Shown here: positions 35,039 to 41,362 of the stretch, in pieces
Layout: each line of letters starts with the position of its first letter
How positions within the stretch are numbered: the stretch's first letter is position 1
Origin: Massilia sp.
Lineage (GTDB): Bacteria > Pseudomonadota > Gammaproteobacteria > Burkholderiales > Burkholderiaceae_D
Direction: 5' to 3'
Assembly (NCBI GenBank): GCA_025359245.1
Contig: JANYGW010000057.1
Coordinates: 1 to 41,362, forward strand
Length of the DNA: 41,362 bases
The notes under the pieces: model-generated
Told to the model about the DNA's origin: nothing
The model's database searches: none
Seen by the model: only the letters and a program-made list of their open reading frames with translations
Translations under genes and position numbers: made by a program

Positions 35039-36587
35039 GGAAGGTAGTTCCATTGGCCAGCTTGCGGCGCAGCAACGGCGAAACGCGATAGCGGTCTTCG
35101 CCGTAGGTCGCGGCCAGGTTGGACAGGACTGTGACCACCTGCGCCATGCCGACCGTGTCGGCCCAAGCCAGCGGTCCGCGCGGATAGTTGACGCCTTTCT
35201 GCATCGCGATATCGACCGCTGCGGCCGAGCAGACGCCCTGGTTGACGGCGTCGGCCGCCTCGTTGGCCAGCATCGCCACGGTGCGCATCACGGCCATGCC
35301 GGGCACGTCGTCGAGCAAGGTGACTGCGAAGCCGGCCGCCTGGAACATGCCGACCACGGCAAAGTACGCGCTGTCGCTGCACTGGTCGGCGCGCGCCAGC
35401 GCAATGCGGGGCGCGCTGGCCGCATCGAGCGCCAGGTCGTACAGCACGGTGTCCGGATGCTTGTTGGCGTTGGCGCGTTCGGTTGCCGTGCGCCCGTCGG
35501 TCAGGAACACGGCGGCGCCGGTGCAATGGAAAGCGGGCGCCTCGTTGTGCTCCGCGTTCGGCAGCGGCTTGCGGTGCGCGACCGTATAGCCGGCGCTCTT
35601 GAGACGCAGCTCCATCGGTCCGGTGACCGCCTTGGTCACGCCCGGCTCCATGCTGATGCTGACCGATTCCGGGCGCGCTTGCGCGGGCTCGGTATGCGGC
35701 GCCGGCTTGGCCGCGGCGTCGCCATAGCGATAAAATCCGCGCCCCGATTTGCGCCCCAGGAAGCCGGCGTTGACCATCTCCTGCTGGTGCACCGACGGCA
35801 TGAAGCGCGGATCGCCGAAGTAGGCGTTGAACACCGACTGCGTGACCGAGAAATTGATGTCGTGGCCGATCAGGTCCATCAGTTCGAATGGTCCCATGCG
35901 GAAGCCGCCCGCCTCGCGCATCACCGCGTCCAGCGTGGCCGGGTCGGCGGCCTGCTCGGACAACAGGCGCAGGCCTTCGGCGTAGAACGGACGCGCCACG
36001 CGGTTGACGATGAAGCCGGGCGTCGACTTGGCGTGCACCGGGTTCTTGCCCCACGCGGCGGCGGTGGCGAACACGGTGTCGGCCACATGCCCAGAGGTGG
36101 CCAGGCCGCTGATCACTTCGACCAGCGCCATCAGCGGCACGGGATTAAAGAAGTGCATGCCGACCAGGCGCTCGGGCCGGCGCAGCTTGGCCGCGATCGC
36201 GGTGACCGAGATCGACGAGGTATTGGTGGCCAGGATGCAGTCGTCGCCGACCAGGCTCTCCAGGTCGGCGAACAGCATTTGCTTGACGTCGAGGTTTTCG
36301 ACCACGGCTTCGATGACGAGGGCGGCTTTGGTGATCTCGTGCAGGTCGACCACGCAGTGCAAGCGCGCCGCGGCCGCTGCCGCTTCGGCGCCGCTCATGC
36401 GGCCCTTTTCGGTCAACTTGCCGTACATCGCGTTGATGTCGTCAATCGCCTTGGCGACCGCCCCGGGGCGGGTGTCGAACAGATGGACTTCGTAGCCGGC
36501 GCTTGCCGCCACCTGGGCGATGCCCGAACCCATCGCGCCGCTGCCGATGACGGCGACGATGCTGCCTTTTTCGAGTGCCGGCGCCAT
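35031..36587 (-). CDS. paaH: 3-hydroxyadipyl-CoA dehydrogenase
   Basis: NAD-dependent oxidation of 3-hydroxyadipyl-CoA to 3-oxoadipyl-CoA. 518 residues from ATG 36587, with GGAG 7 bases upstream; the ATG six bases earlier is too close to that site, and the open frame beyond it is a paaG shadow. The Rossmann motif is VIGSGAMGSGIA (near 13-24), HFFNPVPLM (near 140) carries the catalytic His, and NRVARPFYAEGL lies near 187. A second 3HCDH C-terminal domain follows (YPRGPLAWADTVG near 485). Longer than E. coli PaaH (475) by a linker of about 40 residues around 290-330. Its 3' end overlaps paaI by 8 bases. Confidence 0.95.
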   Translation of the reverse strand: MAPALEKGSIVAVIGSGAMGSGIAQVAASAGYEVHLFDTRPGAVAKAIDDINAMYGKLTEKGRMSGAEAAAAAARLHCVVDLHEITKAALVIEAVVENLDVKQMLFADLESLVGDDCILATNTSSISVTAIAAKLRRPERLVGMHFFNPVPLMALVEVISGLATSGHVADTVFATAAAWGKNPVHAKSTPGFIVNRVARPFYAEGLRLLSEQAADPATLDAVMREAGGFRMGPFELMDLIGHDINFSVTQSVFNAYFGDPRFMPSVHQQEMVNAGFLGRKSGRGFYRYGDAAAKPAPHTEPAQARPESVSISMEPGVTKAVTGPMELRLKSAGYTVAHRKPLPNAEHNEAPAFHCTGAAVFLTDGRTATERANANKHPDTVLYDLALDAASAPRIALARADQCSDSAYFAVVGMFQAAGFAVTLLDDVPGMAVMRTVAMLANEAADAVNQGVCSAAAVDIAMQKGVNYPRGPLAWADTVGMAQVVTVLSNLAATYGEDRYRVSPLLRRKLANGTTFHG

Positions 36588-36589
36588 GT

Positions 36590-37381
36590 TCATTCTCCGG
36601 TGAAAACGGGTGGACGCTTGGCCATGAAGGCGGCCACGCCTTCGCGGTAATCGCGGCTGTAGCCAAGTTCGCGCATCATCTGGCCTTCCAGCTTGAGCTG
36701 CTCTTCCAGGCTGTTGGCGTAGCTGGCGGCGAAGGCTTGCTTGGTGAACGCCAGGCCCTTGGTCGGCGCGGTCGAAAAATGCACGGCCATGTCCATCGCC
36801 TCGATCATCAGCGACTCGTCGGGCACGCATTTCCAGATCAGGCCCCACTGCTCGGCCTTCTCGGCGCTGATTTTTTCGCCCAGCATCGCCATGCCCATGG
36901 CGCGCGCGTGGCCCACCAGGCGCGGCAAGTGCCAGCTGCCGCCAGTGTCGGGGATCAGGCCCAGCTTGCAGAACACTTCAACGAAGCTGGCCGATTTGCC
37001 GGCCAGGACGATGTCGCAGGCCAGCGCCAGGTTGGCGCCGGCGCCGGCGGCCACGCCGTTGACGGCGCAGATAACCGGCATCGGCAGCGACTTGAGCGTC
37101 ATCACCAGCGGCGCATAGAAAGTTTCGACCGAGTGGCCCAGGTCGACGCCGTCGGCGCCCGGTTCGACCGCGCGGTCGGACAGGTCCTGGCCGGCGCAAA
37201 AGCCGCGTCCGGCGCCGGTCAGCAGCAGCACGCGCACGCTGTTGTCGGCCTTGACGGCGTCCAGCGCATGGCGCACTTCGAGGTGCATGGCTTGGGTGAA
37301 GCTGTTCAGCTTATCGGGGCGGTTCAGCGTCAGCGTCGCGATGCCAAGACCGATCTGGAAGGTGATGTTTTCGTAGTTCAT
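36590..37381 (-). CDS. paaG: 1,2-epoxyphenylacetyl-CoA isomerase
   Basis: Crotonase-fold enzyme that turns ring-1,2-epoxyphenylacetyl-CoA into oxepin-CoA. 263 residues from ATG 37381, with AAGG 9 bases upstream; upstream open frame belongs to the paaE shadow. Close to PaaG in detail: FCAGQDLSDR (near 64-73), the oxyanion-hole region VICAVNGVAAGAGANLALACD (near 97-117), KLGLIPDTGGSWHLPR, and the C-terminal SRDYREGVAAFMAKRPPVFTG. This identifies PaaG rather than the paralogue PaaF, which has no gene in this operon. 10 bases after paaE. Confidence 0.94.
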   Translation of the reverse strand: MNYENITFQIGLGIATLTLNRPDKLNSFTQAMHLEVRHALDAVKADNSVRVLLLTGAGRGFCAGQDLSDRAVEPGADGVDLGHSVETFYAPLVMTLKSLPMPVICAVNGVAAGAGANLALACDIVLAGKSASFVEVFCKLGLIPDTGGSWHLPRLVGHARAMGMAMLGEKISAEKAEQWGLIWKCVPDESLMIEAMDMAVHFSTAPTKGLAFTKQAFAASYANSLEEQLKLEGQMMRELGYSRDYREGVAAFMAKRPPVFTGE

Positions 37382-37391
37382 GTGGTTCGCC

Positions 37392-38468
37392 TTATTCAGC
37401 CTGGTCGAAATCGATGACCACCTTGTCGGTGACCGGGAAGCTCTGGCAGGAGAGCACGAAACCGCGCGCGATCTCGTAGTCTTCGAGCGCATAGTTCGCG
37501 TCCATGTCGACCTTGCCGTCGAGGAGCTTGCAGCGGCAGGTCGAGCATACCCCGCCCTTGCAGGAATAGCGCATATCGATCCCGGCGCGCAGGCCGGCGT
37601 CGAGGATCGATTCCTTGTCCTTGTCCATCGTGAAGCTGGTGTGGTTGCCGTCCATGATGACCGTCACTTCGGTCTCGTGGCGCGCGGCGGCATCGAACAC
37701 GCGCGCCTTGTGCTGGTGCTTCGGGATGCTGGCGGCGAACAGTTCGATCTTGATGTTTTGCTTCGGCATGCCGGCTTCCTGCAGGGCCGCGGAGACGCCG
37801 TGCATCATGTCTTCGGGGCCGCAGATGAAGGCCACGTCGATGTCTTCGATGCGGATCCAGTGCTTGAGGAACTGCTCGCACTTTTCCTTGGTGATGCGGC
37901 CGTTGAACAGGTCGATGTCCTGTTGCTCGCGGCTCATCACGTAGGCCAGTTTCAGGCGCTGCGTGTAGATGTCTTTCAGGTCGCTCAGTTCGTCCTTGAA
38001 GATCACCGACGACGAGGCGCGGTTACCGTAAAACAGCGTGAAGCTGCTGTTCGGCTCCGTCAGCAAGGTGGTCTTGATGATCGACAGGATCGGCGTGATG
38101 CCGCTGCCGGCGGCGAAGGCGACATAGCGGCGCGCGCTGGCGGCGTCGAGCGGCACGTTGAAGTGGCCCATCGGCGGCATCACGTCGAGCGTCATGCCGG
38201 CCTTCAGGTTGTCGTTGGCCCAGCACGAAAACAGGCCGCCCTGGGTGCGCTTGATCGCCACCCGCAGCGCGCCGTCCTGCACGGCCGAACAGATCGAGTA
38301 CGAACGGCGCACGTCCTCTTCGTCGATCGTGGTGCGCAGCGTCAGGTGCTGGCCCTGCTGGTATACAAAGCTGTGCGCCAGTTCGGGCGGCACCTCGAAG
38401 GTGACGGCGATGGCATCGCGCGTTTCATGCTTCACCTTGGCGACGGACAGTGGATAGAATTTGCTCAT
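37392..38468 (-). CDS. paaE: Phenylacetyl-CoA epoxidase reductase subunit
   Basis: Passes electrons from NADPH through FAD and a plant-type 2Fe-2S centre to the di-iron epoxidase. 358 residues. FAD domain about 5-105 (RRSYSICSA near 54-62), NAD(P) domain about 110-235 (GSGITPILSI at 121-130 and ICGPEDMM near 215-222), and C-terminal ferredoxin domain with Cys303, Cys308, Cys311 and Cys341 (SCKGGVCSTC ... LSC). Fourth from the multicomponent set PaaA-B-C-D, 9 bases after paaD. Confidence 0.96.
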   Translation of the reverse strand: MSKFYPLSVAKVKHETRDAIAVTFEVPPELAHSFVYQQGQHLTLRTTIDEEDVRRSYSICSAVQDGALRVAIKRTQGGLFSCWANDNLKAGMTLDVMPPMGHFNVPLDAASARRYVAFAAGSGITPILSIIKTTLLTEPNSSFTLFYGNRASSSVIFKDELSDLKDIYTQRLKLAYVMSREQQDIDLFNGRITKEKCEQFLKHWIRIEDIDVAFICGPEDMMHGVSAALQEAGMPKQNIKIELFAASIPKHQHKARVFDAAARHETEVTVIMDGNHTSFTMDKDKESILDAGLRAGIDMRYSCKGGVCSTCRCKLLDGKVDMDANYALEDYEIARGFVLSCQSFPVTDKVVIDFDQAE

Positions 38469-38477
38469 GGGGTGGCC

Positions 38478-38996
38478 CTAGTGGCACTTGAAATAATCGA
38501 ACGGTTCGCGGCAGTCGAGGCACTTGTAGAGCGCCTTGCACGGGGTCGAACCGAACTGGCTGGTCAGCTCCGTATGGCGCGAACCGCAGTTGGGGCAGGT
38601 CACGATCAATATCGGCGCCGCGCCGCGCTTGACGCCCGCGTGCAGGCCGCTGATGTCGATCACCTTCTGGGCCGGCGGCGCGATGCCGTAGGCGGCCAGC
38701 GCCACCTTGCCGGCCTCGCTCATCCAGTCGGTGGTCCAGGCGGGCGAAAGCTGGTTGACAATCTCGACGTTGCCGATGCCCTTGGCCTTGAGCGCGTCGC
38801 GCACCGCGTCGGCGATCACCTGCATCGCCGGGCAGCCCGAATAGGTGGGCGTGATGGTGACCTTGCAGGTCGCGCCTTCCCAGGCCACCGCGCGCACGAT
38901 GCCCAGGTCGACTACCGAAATTACCGGGATTTCCGGATCGGTGACTTCGCCGAGCCAGGCCCACACCTGTTTTTCACTCACCAGGCGGGTAATCAT
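38478..38996 (-). CDS. paaD: Phenylacetyl-CoA epoxidase maturation/assembly protein PaaD
   Basis: 172 residues from ATG 38996, which overlaps the paaC stop by one base (TAATG). The N-terminal MIP18/DUF59-type domain (about 8-95) has VTDPEIPVISVVDLGIVR and TPTYSGCPAM, the signature of Fe-S or metal-centre assembly proteins. The C-terminal zinc-ribbon-like part has CPNCGS, then CLDC and a final C. PaaD is needed for active epoxidase in known systems though it is not part of the catalytic core. The open frame upstream of the ATG is a paaC shadow. Confidence 0.94.
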   Translation of the reverse strand: MITRLVSEKQVWAWLGEVTDPEIPVISVVDLGIVRAVAWEGATCKVTITPTYSGCPAMQVIADAVRDALKAKGIGNVEIVNQLSPAWTTDWMSEAGKVALAAYGIAPPAQKVIDISGLHAGVKRGAAPILIVTCPNCGSRHTELTSQFGSTPCKALYKCLDCREPFDYFKCH

Positions 38997-39769
38997 TACC
39001 ACTCGGCTCCGGGATAGGCGCGCTGCAAGAACTGCATCTCGGCCAGGATGTAGCCCAGGTGCTCGCTGTGGCGGCCCTGCTTGCCGCCCTGCTGCATCCA
39101 TGCGGCCGGATCGGGCATCGCCAGCGTTGCTTCGGCGAAAATTTCGGCCACGTGCTCGAGGAAGTCGGCGCGCAGGCCGGCCGCGGCCGGGGCCACGCCG
39201 TCGGCCACCATCGCCTCATCGAGCGCGTCGTAGTTGAACATTTCGCCGCTGTACATCCACAGCGCGTTGGCCGCGCTTTGCGTCTTGGCGCGGCTGTCCG
39301 GCGTGCCGTCGCCCATGCGCACGATCAGGTCGCCGCTGCGGCGCAAATGGTAGGTCACTTCCTTGATCGACTTCTCGGCGATTTCGGCGATGCGCTGGTC
39401 GCTCGACCTGGCCAGGCCCTGCATCAGGAAGTAGTGCCAGGTGTCGAAGTAAAACTGGCGCATCATCGTGTCGGCGTAATTGCCGTTGGGCTGCTCGACG
39501 ATCAGACAGCAGCGCATCTCGTGGGCGTCGCGATGGTAGGCCAGCTGGTCTTCGTCGCGGCCGCGCCCTTCGAGTTCGCCGGCGTAGGTCAGCCACATGC
39601 GGGTCTGTCCCAGCAGGTCGAGCGCGACGTTGGTCAGCGCCATGTCTTCCTCGAGCGCAGGGCCTTTGCCGCACAGCTTGGACAGCTGCTGCGACAGGAT
39701 CAGTGCATTGTCGCCCTGGCGCAGCAGGTAGGTGATTTTGTCGCAATGGTCTGCCATGGCGACGCTCAC
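38996..39769 (-). CDS. paaC: Phenylacetyl-CoA epoxidase structural subunit PaaC
   Basis: 257 residues. Structural partner of PaaA with a ferritin-like fold that has mostly lost the di-iron ligands. The N-terminus ITYLLRQGDNALILSQQLSKLCGKGPALEEDMAL and the central TRMWLTYAGELEGRGRDEDQLAYHRDA match PaaC. The start used is GTG 39769, which overlaps the paaB stop by 4 bases (GTGA); the in-frame ATG at 39757 (residue 5) is an equally good alternative. It is followed by paaD with a one-base overlap. Confidence 0.95.
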   Translation of the reverse strand: MSVAMADHCDKITYLLRQGDNALILSQQLSKLCGKGPALEEDMALTNVALDLLGQTRMWLTYAGELEGRGRDEDQLAYHRDAHEMRCCLIVEQPNGNYADTMMRQFYFDTWHYFLMQGLARSSDQRIAEIAEKSIKEVTYHLRRSGDLIVRMGDGTPDSRAKTQSAANALWMYSGEMFNYDALDEAMVADGVAPAAAGLRADFLEHVAEIFAEATLAMPDPAAWMQQGGKQGRHSEHLGYILAEMQFLQRAYPGAEW

Positions 39770-40050
39770 AGGTTCTTCACTTCTTCCGGCATCGGGAAGA
39801 AGGTCGGGTGGAGATAGACTTTGCTGTTGGACGGCTCGAACAGGGCCTCCTTGTCGGCCGGGCTGCTGGCGACGATGTCGGCGGCGCGCACGACCCAGAT
39901 CGAGACGCCTTCGTTACGGCGCGTGTAGACGTCGCGCGCGTTATTGACCGCCATTTCGGCGTCCGGGGCGTGCAGGCTGCCCACGTGCTTGTGGGCCAGG
40001 CCGTGCTGGCTGCGGATGAACACTTCCCACAAGGGCCATTCTTTACTCAT
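39766..40050 (-). CDS. paaB: Phenylacetyl-CoA epoxidase subunit PaaB
   Basis: Small subunit of 94 residues needed for the PaaABC(E) complex. The N-terminus EWPLWEVFIRSQHGLAHKHVGSLHA and the NARDVYTRRNEG block are family signatures. ATG 40050 has AGAATCACATG-type spacing with GGAGAA upstream. It lies 18 bases after paaA and overlaps paaC by 4 bases. Full length. Confidence 0.96.
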   Translation of the reverse strand: MSKEWPLWEVFIRSQHGLAHKHVGSLHAPDAEMAVNNARDVYTRRNEGVSIWVVRAADIVASSPADKEALFEPSNSKVYLHPTFFPMPEEVKNL

Positions 40051-40068
40051 GTGATTCTCCAGTATTTT

Positions 40069-41055
40069 TCAGGCGGCCGCGCGTGCGGCTTTTTTGTCGG
40101 CGTAGGCGACCAGCGCAGCGCGGAACCACTCGCCATCGTCCCAGGCCTTGACACGGGTGGCCAGGCGCTCCTTGTTGCACGGCCCGTTCCCCTTGAGGAC
40201 GTTGTGGAATTCGCTCCAGTCGATGGTGCCGAATTCGTAGTGGCCCGTCTCGGCGTTGAATTTGAGGTCGGGATCGGGCACCGTCAGGCCGAGGAATTCG
40301 GCTTGCGGCACGGTCTGGTCGACCATGCGCTGGCGCAGTTCGTCGTTCGAGAACAGCTTGATGCGCCACTGCGCCGACTGCGCGCTGTTGACCGATTCGG
40401 CGTCGGACGGGCCGAACATCATCAGCGACGGCCACCACCAGCGGTTCAGCGCATCCTGCGCCATTGCCTTCTGCTCGGGCGTCCCTTTGGCGAGGCTCAG
40501 CATGATGTCGTAGCCCTGGCGCGCATGGAACGATTCTTCCTTGCAGACGCGGATCATGGCGCGCGCATATGGGCCGTACGAACAGCGGCACAGGGGGATC
40601 TGGTTGATGATCGCCGAGCCGTCCACCAGCCAGCCGACCGCGCCCATGTCGGCCCACGACAGGGTCGGGTAATTGAAGATGCTCGAGTACTTGGCCTTGC
40701 CCGAATGGAGGGCGGCGAGCAGTTCGTCGCGCGACACGCCCAGCGTTTCGGCGGCGCTGTACAGGTACAGGCCGTGGCCCGCTTCGTCCTGGATCTTGGC
40801 CAGCAAGATCGATTTGCGCTTGAGCGTCGGCGCGCGCGTGACCCAGTTCCCCTCGGGCAGCTGGCCGACGATTTCGGAGTGCGCATGCTGCGAGATCTGG
40901 CGGATCAGCGTCTTGCGGTAGGCGTCCGGCATCCAGTCCTTCGCTTCGATCTTGATGCCGGCGTCGATGCGGGCCTGGAAGGCCAGTTCGTCGGCGCCCA
41001 TGTCCTCGGCGCTTTGCACCTTCTTGAGTCCGGTTTCCACCAGTTGTGCGTACAT
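40069..41055 (-). CDS. paaA: Phenylacetyl-CoA epoxidase catalytic di-iron subunit
   Basis: Catalytic subunit that inserts one oxygen atom into the aromatic ring of phenylacetyl-CoA. 328 residues from ATG 41055, preceded by AAGGGGG 8 bases upstream; two ATGs further upstream lie in the promoter region and lack ribosome sites. Di-iron ligand segments are visible: [17 protein letters not shown] (Glu and His) and [15 protein letters not shown] (Glu-Glu-x-x-His). First gene of the 12-gene minus-strand operon, divergent from paaX with a palindromic promoter between them. About 19 residues longer than E. coli PaaA, mostly at the C-terminus (KAARAAA tail). Confidence 0.96.
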   Translation of the reverse strand: MYAQLVETGLKKVQSAEDMGADELAFQARIDAGIKIEAKDWMPDAYRKTLIRQISQHAHSEIVGQLPEGNWVTRAPTLKRKSILLAKIQDEAGHGLYLYSAAETLGVSRDELLAALHSGKAKYSSIFNYPTLSWADMGAVGWLVDGSAIINQIPLCRCSYGPYARAMIRVCKEESFHARQGYDIMLSLAKGTPEQKAMAQDALNRWWWPSLMMFGPSDAESVNSAQSAQWRIKLFSNDELRQRMVDQTVPQAEFLGLTVPDPDLKFNAETGHYEFGTIDWSEFHNVLKGNGPCNKERLATRVKAWDDGEWFRAALVAYADKKAARAAA

Positions 41056-41086
41056 GGCAATACCCCCTTGCGGATTCTGACCTTCC

Positions 41087-41127
41087 ATAATACGATACAC
41101 AAATCGACTTGTATATCGATTTTTGTG
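41087..41127 (-). promoter_or_regulatory. paaA promoter with overlapping inverted repeat, candidate PaaX operator
   Basis: On the minus strand, TATACA (41110-41115) and TATTAT (41087-41092) are 17 bases apart and fit -35 and -10 boxes for paaA. An inverted repeat, CACAAATCGA (41098-41107) and TCGATTTTTGTG (41116-41127), covers the spacer and -35. Next to it, on the minus strand, is ATGATTCAC (complement of 41126-41134), close to the TGATTC core known for E. coli PaaX sites. Repression by PaaX released by phenylacetyl-CoA is the known mode in this family. Confidence 0.6.
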
Positions 41128-41158
41128 AATCATATCAAAATCACGTTAAGATTCGCCT

Positions 41159-41362
41159 ATGAAACAATTGACCAGCACCGAGTGGATTGCCCACTTCCTC
41201 GCCACCGACCCGCCGCGTTCGAAATCGCTGGTCATGACCATTTTCGGCGACGCCATCGCGCCGCACGGCGGCACCAGCTGGCTGGGCAGCCTGATCGAGC
41301 TGCTCGAACCGTTCGGCGTGTCGGTGGCGAGGAAGTGGGCAATCCACTCGGTGCTGGTCAAT
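41159..41362 (+). CDS. paaX: Phenylacetate operon repressor PaaX, N-terminal fragment (cut by window end)
   Basis: ATG 41159 opens a frame of 68 codons to the edge. Residues ~20-54 are PaaX-like: RSKSLVMTIFGDAIAPHGG, then WLGSLIELLEPFGVS, the start of the winged helix. Family members then continue with a recognition helix of the type ERLVRTSVFRL; here the reading becomes VARKWAIHSVLVN because the last 43 bases are an inverted copy of the gene's own start. So only 41159 to about 41320 should be trusted as paaX. Divergent from paaA. The PaaX family represses paa operons until phenylacetyl-CoA binds. Confidence 0.85.
   Translation, partial: MKQLTSTEWIAHFLATDPPRSKSLVMTIFGDAIAPHGGTSWLGSLIELLEPFGVSVARKWAIHSVLVN
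41167..41362. repeat. Perfect 43-bp inverted repeat ending exactly at the window edge (probable fold-back artefact)
   Basis: Bases 41167-41209 (in paaX codons 3-17) and 41320-41362 are exact reverse complements with a 110-base spacer. The inner ends stop matching at once (41210 C against 41319 T), and the outer end reaches the last base of the window. The right arm replaces the expected recognition-helix codons of paaX. Confidence 0.95.

Noticed and set aside
1..41362. CRISPR array, tRNA/rRNA genes, prophage or insertion sequences
   Set aside because: No regularly spaced repeats, no cloverleaf or rRNA sequence and no transposase- or integrase-like protein were seen in any frame.

Overview
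The window is a high-GC stretch of a betaproteobacterial chromosome, most likely from an Oxalobacteraceae member (Massilia, Duganella or Janthinobacterium type). This is judged from protein style and gene content: ParE/ParC, HscC, DUF1800/DUF1501 pairs, large TonB receptors and an intact paa cluster. No rRNA, tRNA, IS element, prophage or CRISPR array was seen. Coding density is high on both strands, and most of the longest open frames are shadows of real genes.

Layout. 1-6751 (+): topoisomerase IV operon parE (5' truncated) - hscC - membrane J-like protein - parC, ending at a bidirectional terminator. 6826-8970 (-): a small secreted Ala/Lys-rich protein and a secreted M64 metallopeptidase. 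9117-16898: a divergent locus that I read as cyanophycin use. On the minus strand it holds an RpiR/SIS regulator, a TonB-dependent receptor split by one in-frame amber codon, and a secreted cyanophycinase. On the plus strand it holds a CphZ-like M14 dipeptide hydrolase and a YfcC-type permease. 16937-18086: a small membrane protein and a convergent GNAT enzyme. 18242-23826 (+): argH, a two-gene TRAP permease pair without a solute-receptor gene, an M24 metallopeptidase and a GNAT enzyme. 23923-29276 (+): a DUF1800 lipoprotein, a Tat-exported DUF1501 protein and a PAS-GAF-GGDEF-EAL protein. 29375-41055 (-): the phenylacetate operon paaABCDEGHIKJYZ, with paaX divergent at 41159 and cut by the window end.

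How the genes fit together. In the cyanophycin locus the exported cyanophycinase would cut polymer outside the cytoplasm into beta-Asp-Arg dipeptides, the receptor and permease would bring these in, CphZ would split them, and the SIS-domain regulator would control the divergent promoters. In the paa operon PaaK makes phenylacetyl-CoA, PaaABCDE epoxidises it, PaaG isomerises the epoxide, PaaZ opens the ring, and PaaJ and PaaH carry out beta-oxidation. PaaI and PaaY are rescue thioesterases and PaaX represses. No paaF is present.

Two sequence-quality points matter. The TonB receptor is interrupted by a single TAG. The last 43 bases of the window are a perfect inverted copy of the start of paaX, which looks like a fold-back assembly artefact at a contig end.
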